From: Sphingobacteriaceae bacterium
GTDB lineage: Bacteria > Bacteroidota > Bacteroidia > B-17B0 > Aurantibacillaceae
Length of the DNA stretch: 64,000 bases
NCBI GenBank assembly: GCA_002319075.1
Contig: NVQB01000001.1
Coordinates: forward strand, 2,232,001-2,296,000
Reading direction: 5' to 3'
Shown: piece by piece, positions 53,115 through 60,456 of the stretch
Layout: each line of letters opens with the position of its first letter
Numbering within the stretch: the stretch's first letter is position 1
Made by a program: the position numbers and the translations under genes
Notes under the pieces: generated by a model
What the model saw: only the letters and a program-made list of their open reading frames with translations
The model's database searches: none
Told to the model about the DNA's origin: nothing

Positions 53115-54959
53115 TTATTCAACCGTTACACTTTTCGCCAAATTTCTAGGCTGATCCACGTTGCAGCCTCGCATAACAGCTATATGATAAGATAATAACT
53201 GAAGAGGGATTACAGAAATTAAAGGCACAAGGAATTCGTCGGTTTCAGGAATTTCAATGACATAATCTGCCATCGCTTTCACTTCCTTATCACCAGAAGT
53301 TACAATAGCTGTAATCTTTCCTTTACGCGCTTTTACCTCCTGAATATTACTCACAACCTTCTCGTAGTTGCTTCCTTTGGTTGCAATAACAAAAACCGGC
53401 ATTTCATCATCTATCAAAGCAATAGGGCCATGTTTCATTTCGGCAGCCGGATAGCCTTCTGCGTGGATGTAAGAGATCTCTTTTAATTTTAACGCGCCTT
53501 CAAGTGCCACTGGAAAAGAAACTCCGCGACCTAAATATAAAGCATTGCGACTGTCTTTGTATACATAAGCAATCTCACGCAACTTGTCGTTCAACTTTAG
53601 TACTTCTTCGATCTTTGCAGGAATCGCATCCATCTCATACAACAATTGTCTGTAACGGCTTTCTGTAAGTGTGCCTCTGATTTTGCCCATTTGCAAAGCC
53701 ATACAAGTTAACACAGTTACCTGCGCTGTAAATGCTTTAGTAGATGCAACACCAATTTCCGGACCAGCATGAGTATAGCTACCACCATGTGTAGCACGGG
53801 CAATAGAAGAACCTACCACATTACAAATTCCCAATACAGTTGCTCCTTTTGATTTAGCAAGCTCTACAGCCGCCAGTGTATCTGCCGTTTCACCACTTTG
53901 CGATATAGCTATGACGATATCATCTTCATAAATGATCGGGTTCCGGTACCTGAACTCAGAAGCATATTCTACTTCAACAGGAACACGCGCAAATTCTTCA
54001 AATAAATATTCCGCTACCAAGCCGGCATGCCATGAAGTTCCGCAAGCAATGAAAATGATACGTTTTGCTTTTTCAAACTTCTTTTCATGATCATCTATAC
54101 CACCCATTCTCACTTCACCCAGATCTGCCATTAAACGCCCTCTCATACTATCCAAAACTGAACGTGGCTGTTCGTAGATTTCTTTTAGCATGAAGTGATC
54201 ATATCCGCCTTTTTCAATAGATTCTAACTCTACAGTCAACTCCTGAACGTAAGGCGTAATTTCTTTGTCTTTTAAATTCCGTATTTTTAATTCCTGGCCT
54301 CTGCGAATAATAGCTACTTGTTCGTCATCCAGGTAAACTACATTTTTTGTGTATTCGATAATTGGAGAGGCGTCTGAAGCGATAAAAAATTCATCACTGC
54401 CAATACCTATTACCATAGGACTTCCCTTTTTAGCCGCTACAATTGTGTCCGGATCGTTTTTATCTAAAACTGCAATCGCATAAGCCCCAATAACCTGTTT
54501 TAATGCTGCTTGTACAGCATGTCCCATTTTTACACCTTCATGTTTTTGAATATCTTCTATTAAATGGATTAATACTTCGGTGTCTGTTTGCGACTCGAAT
54601 GTATGTCCACGTTTTGTGAGACGTTCTTTTATCGCTGCATAATTCTCAATGATACCATTGTGAATCATAACCAGGTTCTTACTTTGGGAATAATGTGGGT
54701 GAGAATTCACATCGTTTGGTTCACCGTGCGTAGCCCAGCGGGTGTGGCCAATTCCAATTGTACCACTAATATCTTTATCTTTTGCAAAAGCTATTAATTC
54801 ACTTACTTTTCCTTTTCGTTTGTAAACATTCAAGTCTCCGCCTTTGTCAATTAGCGCCACTCCGGCACTGTCGTATCCACGATATTCCAATCTTGATAAG
54901 CCTTTTATCAAAATGGGATACGCTTCTCTTTTACCAATGTATGCTACTATTCCGCACAT
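53115..54959 (-). CDS. glmS: Glutamine-fructose-6-phosphate transaminase (isomerizing)
   Basis: A 614-residue enzyme that makes glucosamine-6-phosphate for peptidoglycan and LPS. The catalytic Cys2 is in the N-terminal MCGIVAYIG of the glutaminase domain (about 1-230), with GHTRWATHG and NSHPH. Two SIS sugar isomerase domains follow (IACGTSWHAGL; YLGRGVSFPVALEGALKLKE) and the C-terminal tail DQPRNLAKSVTVE. The -7 box TACCTTTG lies upstream. A hypothetical exported protein follows after 12 nt. No glmS ribozyme-like structure is evident in the short 5' region. Confidence 0.96.
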   Translation of the reverse strand: MCGIVAYIGKREAYPILIKGLSRLEYRGYDSAGVALIDKGGDLNVYKRKGKVSELIAFAKDKDISGTIGIGHTRWATHGEPNDVNSHPHYSQSKNLVMIHNGIIENYAAIKERLTKRGHTFESQTDTEVLIHLIEDIQKHEGVKMGHAVQAALKQVIGAYAIAVLDKNDPDTIVAAKKGSPMVIGIGSDEFFIASDASPIIEYTKNVVYLDDEQVAIIRRGQELKIRNLKDKEITPYVQELTVELESIEKGGYDHFMLKEIYEQPRSVLDSMRGRLMADLGEVRMGGIDDHEKKFEKAKRIIFIACGTSWHAGLVAEYLFEEFARVPVEVEYASEFRYRNPIIYEDDIVIAISQSGETADTLAAVELAKSKGATVLGICNVVGSSIARATHGGSYTHAGPEIGVASTKAFTAQVTVLTCMALQMGKIRGTLTESRYRQLLYEMDAIPAKIEEVLKLNDKLREIAYVYKDSRNALYLGRGVSFPVALEGALKLKEISYIHAEGYPAAEMKHGPIALIDDEMPVFVIATKGSNYEKVVSNIQEVKARKGKITAIVTSGDKEVKAMADYVIEIPETDEFLVPLISVIPLQLLSYHIAVMRGCNVDQPRNLAKSVTVE

Positions 54960-54994
54960 AGTTTATAGTTTAGATGTTGTAATTTTTAATCCGT

Positions 54995-55002
54995 CAAAGG
55001 TA
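54995..55002 (-). promoter_or_regulatory. -7 box upstream of glmS
   Basis: TACCTTTG on the minus strand, an exact TAnnTTTG, 36 nt before the glmS start codon. No -33 TTTG at proper spacing. Motif only. Confidence 0.45.
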
Positions 55003-55076
55003 CGTTTTTTTGGGCGTTCTCTTAAATAGCAGGTGTTTTTTGATTAATGTCAAATCGTGCACTAACGCCTCATAGT

Positions 55077-56711
55077 TTATCCAATCATTTGTAAAAAGCT
55101 GATCTCTTTAGCCGTTAAAAAGCGGTGCTTTCCGCGGGGAAGATCCTTTTTTGTAAGTCCGGCAAAAACAACCCGGTCAAGCTTCAAAACATCATAACCA
55201 AGGTGTTCGAAAATTCGTCTTACAATACGGTTTCTGCCGCTGTGAATTTCAATACCAACTTCTTTTTTTCCTTCTCCTACAAAAGCTAAATCATCTGCTT
55301 TTACGATCCCGTCTTCCAATTCCAATCCTTCTGAGATCATTTTAAAATCTTCAGGTTTAAGCCCTTTATTTAAGCTTACCTGATATATTTTTTTGACACC
55401 ATGTTTGGGATGCGTCAATTTCGTTGTCATCTCACCATCATTTGTAAACAATAAAAGACCCGTTGTGTTGCGGTCTAAGCGACCAACCGGGTATATTCGC
55501 TCTCTGCAGGCGCCTTTTACCAACTCCATTACCGTTTTACGTTCTTTAGGATCGTCAACGGTTGTGATGTAATCTTTCGGTTTGTTCAGAAGCAAATAAA
55601 CTTTACGCTCTGCTCTAACAGCGGCATCGCCATAGGTAATTTTATCAGTCGGACTTACTTTTGTTCCTACTTGATCTACTACCACACCATTTACTTTAAC
55701 TGCGCCACTGATAATTAAATTATCTGCATCGCGACGGGAAGCTACCCCTGCATTGGATAAATATTTATTTAATCGGATTAATCCATCTGCCCCCGTTTGT
55801 TTTGCAACAGGCGCTGGTTTCTTAGAACGTTTGTCTCCGAATTTTTCGCGTGAAGCTTGCGGCGTAAATGCTTTTCCCTCTTCAAATTCATCGTGTTTTA
55901 CGCGTTTGGTAAATTCGCCTTCGTCTGCTTTGCGGGGTTTCGTTAATCGTCTCTTTACAGGTTTATCGCCTCGGTCAGATCTATCGGGAGAGTTAGCATA
56001 CTTACCTGTTGCTTTTTTAAAGCCTGCAAACTTATCGTCTTTTGTTTTAATGGTTTTTTTGTAAGATTTTTTATCGCTTACATCTTCTGACTTTCTTCGC
56101 GGGCGAACATCTTCACTGCGTGATGATCTTTCGTCAAAGTCTCTTCTTGGTCTTTCATCTCCATCACGGGAAGATTTGCGTTCGTCTCTCTCTTTAAAAT
56201 CACGACGTGGCCGTTCACTAAATTGGTCCTTCCCGAAAGAACCTTTATCATCTCTGTCATTAAAAGATTTTCTTTCTTTAAATTCTCTTTTTGGTTTTTC
56301 GCTGTAACTATCTTTTCCGAAGGATTTTTTGTCATCACGATCCCCGAAAGATTTTTTAGGCCTTTCGTCTTTATCACCAAAAACTCTTTTAGGTTTGTCG
56401 CTATAGCGTTCTTTTCCGAAAGACTTTTTATCGTCCCGGTCTCCGAAAGACCTTTTAGGTTTATCACCATAAGATTTTTCACCGCCAAAATCCTTTTTAA
56501 AAGGCTTGCGCTCGTCGCTTCCTGAAAATGATTTACGCGGTCTGTCGCCGCCTGCGTCTTTAGTATCTCTGAAGCTTTTGTTCTTGGTAAAAGAACGTTT
56601 TGCTTTATATTCTTTTTTTTCTTCCGTATCTGTTGTTCTACGTGGTCTTTTATCGCTACGGGAGCCGGATCTTCCTTTTCCCGAATCGGGTCTGCTACTG
56701 AATTTACTCAT
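55077..56711 (-). CDS. RluB-type rRNA pseudouridine synthase with long basic low-complexity N-terminus
   Basis: A 544-residue protein. Residues 1-305 are low-complexity Arg/Lys/Asp/Ser/Phe-rich with imperfect repeats of KPKRSFGDRDDKKSFGK type. Residues about 311-365 are an S4 RNA-binding domain (LIRLNKYLSNAGVASRRDAD). The catalytic domain follows with KVYLLLNKPKDYITT and the active-site Asp413 in PVGRLDRNTTGLLLFTNDGE. It isomerises a uridine in large-subunit rRNA (RluB-like). The usual enzyme is about 240-290 residues; such long disordered tails are seen in other Bacteroidota. It follows YraN after 14 nt. Confidence 0.88.
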   Translation of the reverse strand: MSKFSSRPDSGKGRSGSRSDKRPRRTTDTEEKKEYKAKRSFTKNKSFRDTKDAGGDRPRKSFSGSDERKPFKKDFGGEKSYGDKPKRSFGDRDDKKSFGKERYSDKPKRVFGDKDERPKKSFGDRDDKKSFGKDSYSEKPKREFKERKSFNDRDDKGSFGKDQFSERPRRDFKERDERKSSRDGDERPRRDFDERSSRSEDVRPRRKSEDVSDKKSYKKTIKTKDDKFAGFKKATGKYANSPDRSDRGDKPVKRRLTKPRKADEGEFTKRVKHDEFEEGKAFTPQASREKFGDKRSKKPAPVAKQTGADGLIRLNKYLSNAGVASRRDADNLIISGAVKVNGVVVDQVGTKVSPTDKITYGDAAVRAERKVYLLLNKPKDYITTVDDPKERKTVMELVKGACRERIYPVGRLDRNTTGLLLFTNDGEMTTKLTHPKHGVKKIYQVSLNKGLKPEDFKMISEGLELEDGIVKADDLAFVGEGKKEVGIEIHSGRNRIVRRIFEHLGYDVLKLDRVVFAGLTKKDLPRGKHRFLTAKEISFLQMIG

Positions 56712-56725
56712 ACTACAAATTTAAT

Positions 56726-57094
56726 TTACTTAATTAGCGGATAAAAAGCTCCCTCCAAATGTTTTACAGTTTTATTGTTATTAAGCTGAATAACCGCAAT
56801 TATATCGAATCTTGACTCTAGGTCAATATTTTTTTCGACAAGATATTGATTGGCGGCGCTTATTATAAAGTTCTGTTTTTGTTTGGTAACAAACAATTCC
56901 GGCTCACCAAAGGTATTGTTTTTCCTGGTCTTAACCTCAACAAACACGATGGTTTCTTCTTTTTTGGCGATGATATCTATTTCAAGTTTTTTATACCGCC
57001 AGTTTAATTCCAACACATCGTACCCCTGTTTGAGAAGATAGTTTCTGGCCAGAATTTCGCCCTCCCGCCCCTGCTTTTGAGATTTATTTTCCAT
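56726..57094 (-). CDS. YraN family (UPF0102) nuclease-like protein
   Basis: A 122-residue protein of the UPF0102/YraN family with a restriction-endonuclease-like fold. The PD-(D/E)xK core is visible as NWRYKKLEIDIIAKKEETIVFVEVKTRKNN, with the Asp, Glu and Lys of the nuclease triad. The GREGEILARNYLLKQGYDVLE opening is conserved. Its exact role is unknown; proposed in recombination or competence-like processes. It precedes the pseudouridine synthase gene by 14 nt on the same strand and is divergent from the DUF4412-like gene. Confidence 0.9.
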   Translation of the reverse strand: MENKSQKQGREGEILARNYLLKQGYDVLELNWRYKKLEIDIIAKKEETIVFVEVKTRKNNTFGEPELFVTKQKQNFIISAANQYLVEKNIDLESRFDIIAVIQLNNNKTVKHLEGAFYPLIK

Positions 57095-57150
57095 TTATTC
57101 CTCTCTTTATACTAAAATACATAAATTAGTAACCTAAAATCACACATCTA

Positions 57151-57783
57151 ATGAGAAAGCTCTTAATTTTAGTCACGCTACTTTTCAGTGCAAGCTTTTT
57201 AAAAGCCCAATTCAGCGGCACTATCGAATTCAGATATGCCAATCAAAAAGATACCTCCTTGAATATCTACTCTGTAAAAAATAAGTTAGTTAAACTGGAC
57301 CAGTATGGTAAAAAAGGAAATATTGAGGGTAGTTTTCTTTTCGATCTTGCTGCCAACGAAATGAAATTCTTAAATCCCAAACGTAAATTATGGGGCATTC
57401 AAAAAAGTGAAACACCACAAGTGATTCGCGGAACGTGCGTTACAAAAAAAGGCCCGGCTACTAAAACAATTGCGGGTGTAAAATGCACAGAATACACTGT
57501 TTCAAATACAGAGGAAAATATCTCTATTACCTATTGGATCGCTGAAGGAAAATATCCTTTTTTCGCACCCATGGTAAAACTCTGGAACAAAAAAGATAAA
57601 CAAAGTATCTATTTCGGACAGATTAAAAATTTACCAGAAGGCAGCATGCCTTTGTTGAGTGAAGAAAAACAGTTAAATGACGGCACCATTCTGACAAAAC
57701 TTGAAGTTATTAAGATCGTAAATACACCGCCTGCTGATGCTGCTTTTGTTATCCCTGAAGGGTATTCAAAGTTTAATCAGTAG
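57151..57783 (+). CDS. DUF4412-like exported protein
   Basis: A 210-residue exported protein with signal peptide to FLKAQ. The pattern FSGTIEFRYANQ..., NKLVKLDQYGKKGNIEGSFLFDLAANEMKFLNPKRKLW, then TKTIAGVKCTEYTVSN and ITYWIAEGKYPFF resembles DUF4412 domain proteins of Bacteroidota. Function unknown. Single gene, followed by a strong terminator. Assignment to the family is by pattern and moderately confident. Confidence 0.6.
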   Translation: MRKLLILVTLLFSASFLKAQFSGTIEFRYANQKDTSLNIYSVKNKLVKLDQYGKKGNIEGSFLFDLAANEMKFLNPKRKLWGIQKSETPQVIRGTCVTKKGPATKTIAGVKCTEYTVSNTEENISITYWIAEGKYPFFAPMVKLWNKKDKQSIYFGQIKNLPEGSMPLLSEEKQLNDGTILTKLEVIKIVNTPPADAAFVIPEGYSKFNQ

Positions 57784-57796
57784 TAAGAAGAAACTA

Positions 57797-57830
57797 AAAA
57801 CGCCGGGCAAAATGTCCGGCGTTTTTTTTT
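57797..57830 (+). terminator. Terminator of the DUF4412-like gene
   Basis: AAAACGCCGGGC (57797-57808) pairs with GTCCGGCGTTTT (57814-57825), one G-U pair, with a short loop and a nine-T run. Lies 14 nt after the stop codon. Confidence 0.88.
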
Positions 57831-57841
57831 AACTAATTTCT

Positions 57842-58201
57842 TTAATCTTCTTCTTCTTTAGAATTAACACCAAACAACATGTTTAAGATGCCGGTGCAAA
57901 GAGAAAGAACGAGGCTGAAAAGCAGGGCAGAAAAAAACGAATTCACGTGAAAACCATTCACCAGCCGTCCGGCGAATATAATAATCAGGGCATTTATTAC
58001 AAGCAGAAATAACCCAAGCGTAACAATCGTTATGGGAATTGTAAGAATAGTAAGAACAGGCTTCACAATTGTATTTAAAAATGCCAATACAACTGCAACC
58101 ATTATAGCCGATAAATAATCATCTACAGTGATGCCTGGTAAAATTCTGGCAACAATAAAAACTGCCAGCGCCGAGACAAATATTTTTAATAGAAAATTGA
58201 T
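57842..58201 (-). CDS. Phage-holin-fold (PF04020-like) membrane protein, probable AUC start
   Basis: A small four-helix membrane protein of the family annotated as phage holin family protein, found in many non-phage bacteria, with unknown cellular role. The first ATG (58102) gives only 86 residues and three helices. In-frame DNA upstream encodes NFLLKIFVSALAVFIVARIL followed by PGITVDDYLSAI, the usual family N-terminus with helix 1 and the PG...D loop. The frame is closed by TAG at 58205-58207; between it and this sequence are only CAC and ATC. I therefore start at ATC 58201, giving 119 residues, the normal family length. No phage genes are near. Confidence 0.8.
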   Translation of the reverse strand: MNFLLKIFVSALAVFIVARILPGITVDDYLSAIMVAVVLAFLNTIVKPVLTILTIPITIVTLGLFLLVINALIIIFAGRLVNGFHVNSFFSALLFSLVLSLCTGILNMLFGVNSKEEED

Positions 58202-58210
58202 GTGCTAAAA

Positions 58211-59476
58211 TTACGTTTTTTGTTTCTTTTTCTTAGCGGCAGGAAATAAAATATTATTCAAAATCAACCTGTATCCTGGAGAGTTTGGATGCAGTGACAA
58301 GTCTGTAGGCGGCTCTTCTACCCTGTGTTGATAGTCTTCAGGGTCATGACCACTGTAAAAGGTCCAGGTGCCTTTGCCTAGATCTCCATGAATATATCTT
58401 GCCTCATTATAGGCCTTTGTTTCGCCCATAATCAGAACGTTCTTCTTAATGTATTGTTTGTTGAAGGCCGCAGTTTGTCCCCAGAACCCTTGAATCGTAG
58501 TTGCATGATTCTGGCAAAGCATTGTAGGAACAGGATCCCATTTTGCAGAAAATTCAAACAAGGTAAAAAGGTCGGTTTTTTGTGTAGGCCCATATTGATT
58601 TCTTGAGGAATAAGTATCAATAGTGGAGTATTCATACTCCATTGGATTCATACTTAACTTATAATCTTCAAAGGCAAAACCTTTGCTGTAATCTAATTTG
58701 CTGTTTGCATTTTTATCGGCAGGATCGTGGTCGAAAATACTTTCGCAAATATCAATTCCTTCTGCGGCTAGGGCTATATCGTAGCTATCGGTAGCACTGC
58801 ACATCGCAAATAAAAATCCACCGTTAAATACAAAGTCTTTTATGCGCTTTGCACTATGCAATTTCATTAATGAAACTTTAGTAAATCCAAGTTTTTTTGC
58901 CATTGCTTCGTTATCGCTCACCTCAGCTTGATACCAGGCAGCATTGTGAAATGAACCATAAAACTTTCCAAATTGCCCTGTAAAATCTTCGTGATGTAAA
59001 TGCAACCAATCGTAATCTTTTAATTTCTCGAGAAAAATTTCTTCGTCATAAATAACATCGTAAGGAATTTCAGCGTACTTTAAAACCAAGGTTACTGCAT
59101 CGTCCCAGGGTTGCTTACCTTTTGGGGAATACACTGCTATACGTGGAGCCTTCTCTAATTTAACAGCATCCTGATTTATCTCCGGATTTCCAATGTCGGC
59201 TAAAATCGAGCTACTTTGTGCGTCTGAAATTGTTTCGTAGCTAATTCCCCGTATCAAACACTCATTCGCTACTGCCTTCACATTTGGTATCATAAAGCTG
59301 CCGCCGCGATAATTTAAAAGCCAATGGATCTCGAGTTCTCCTTTAAGTGCCCAATAGGCCAAACCATAAGCTTTCAGGTGGTTTTTCTGCGACTCGTCCA
59401 TAGGTATAACTATGTATGAGGCAAAAGCTCTGAGACCGACAACAAAGAATAAAAACAGGAAAAGAATTTTTCTCAT
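58211..59476 (-). CDS. Exported Bacteroidota protein commonly named asparagine synthetase B (doubtful)
   Basis: A 421-residue exported protein (signal peptide to FASY) with blocks YIVIPMDESQKNHLKAYGLAYW, WLLNYRGGSFMIPN, DYDWLHLHHEDFTGQFGKFYG and HGDLGKGTWTFYSGHDPEDYQHRVEEPPTDL. Homologs across the phylum carry the label asparagine synthetase B, but I see neither an N-terminal catalytic Cys glutaminase nor a PP-loop ATP site, so that name is not supported. The His/Asp-rich blocks could form a metal site; the ThuA/GATase-like fold is a possibility. Function unknown. Confidence 0.7.
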   Translation of the reverse strand: MRKILFLFLFFVVGLRAFASYIVIPMDESQKNHLKAYGLAYWALKGELEIHWLLNYRGGSFMIPNVKAVANECLIRGISYETISDAQSSSILADIGNPEINQDAVKLEKAPRIAVYSPKGKQPWDDAVTLVLKYAEIPYDVIYDEEIFLEKLKDYDWLHLHHEDFTGQFGKFYGSFHNAAWYQAEVSDNEAMAKKLGFTKVSLMKLHSAKRIKDFVFNGGFLFAMCSATDSYDIALAAEGIDICESIFDHDPADKNANSKLDYSKGFAFEDYKLSMNPMEYEYSTIDTYSSRNQYGPTQKTDLFTLFEFSAKWDPVPTMLCQNHATTIQGFWGQTAAFNKQYIKKNVLIMGETKAYNEARYIHGDLGKGTWTFYSGHDPEDYQHRVEEPPTDLSLHPNSPGYRLILNNILFPAAKKKKQKT

Positions 59477-59539
59477 GATAGTGAAGTACTAAGATAATGA
59501 TTCTTCATCTAAAGCACCTGCGACGCTTAAGAAAAAAAG

Positions 59540-60412
59540 TTAAAAGGATTTTTCGACCGCACTCGTTGAGGCATTAGCAACCTCACCAGTGGTATTGGTG
59601 ATCTTATTCCGAAGTTCGGATATTTTATTGGTAATGCCCTCTATAGCCTTCCTATCAAAGGTTTTAGTGGTTTCTGCGATAGTATAGGTTTTATACAATT
59701 CTCTGAGCTCCTCTAAAACAAATTTTGCATTATCTTCTAATGTTACCCCTTCAAGCATAATGATGAGGTTTTTTAAAGACTCTTTTTGTTGCACAATTGC
59801 TTTGATAGAACTTTCTGCATTAGCATCCTGCGCGAGTTGACAAGAAACGTACAAACCTTCAACCCAGCATCCGGAAAGAATTATGGCGGATGTTGCAGGA
59901 CGGTTATTGTATTTTAAAATTTCGTCTACCTTTTTAAATGCTCCGGTAACAATCTCAAGAATAGAATCTTTATTGTTTTCATTAGCATCTATGCGTTCAA
60001 ACATACGCTGATCAAAAGCGCTATTAACTCCCAAATAACCGGCAAGAACATTTACGCACTTTAAAAAAACCATACTCTCTTGTGTCTGATCAAAAGAGCT
60101 GGCAATGCTTAAATCTGCTCCATAAATTCCTAAGTTTATAGCTTTTGAAAATTCTATAGAGTATTTGTTTGCTTTAGTGGGATCGTTTAAAAGATCGGGA
60201 TTGTACTCAATTTTATTCTCTTCAATCAACCGCATAACCAGCTTTCTGTCTGGTAATGTATTAAACACATTTTGCGCGTTAAATTTACTTTCCTGTACAT
60301 CAGGTTTACTACGTTCATCGTCAGTAATGATGTCTTCTGACTTTTCGCCGCCGCAAGAAAAAATAAAGAGTAGGGTAAATAAAAAGAGTGCTGTATGGAT
60401 AATTTTGTTCAT
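59540..60412 (-). CDS. Lipoprotein of unknown function
   Basis: A predicted lipoprotein of 290 residues: lipobox LLFIFSCGGEK, then an all-helical soluble region (for example KLVMRLIEENKIEYNPDLLNDP, AINLGIYGADLSIASSFDQTQESM). The ATG at 60424 would add four residues; 60412 (MNKIIHTALFLF) gives a cleaner signal peptide. The ending (NKISELRNKITNTTGEVANASTSAVEKSF) is low-complexity. Similar lipoproteins are conserved in Bacteroidota, but I do not know a function. It is 33 nt from the MORN gene, same strand. Confidence 0.7.
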   Translation of the reverse strand: MNKIIHTALFLFTLLFIFSCGGEKSEDIITDDERSKPDVQESKFNAQNVFNTLPDRKLVMRLIEENKIEYNPDLLNDPTKANKYSIEFSKAINLGIYGADLSIASSFDQTQESMVFLKCVNVLAGYLGVNSAFDQRMFERIDANENNKDSILEIVTGAFKKVDEILKYNNRPATSAIILSGCWVEGLYVSCQLAQDANAESSIKAIVQQKESLKNLIIMLEGVTLEDNAKFVLEELRELYKTYTIAETTKTFDRKAIEGITNKISELRNKITNTTGEVANASTSAVEKSF

Positions 60413-60456
60413 GGTTTCCGTCAATCCGTTAAAACAAATATAACAAAATATTCTAG

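Noticed and set aside
57842-58201. Prophage indicated by the holin-like gene
   Set aside because: The family occurs chromosomally in many bacteria; no other phage gene is present.
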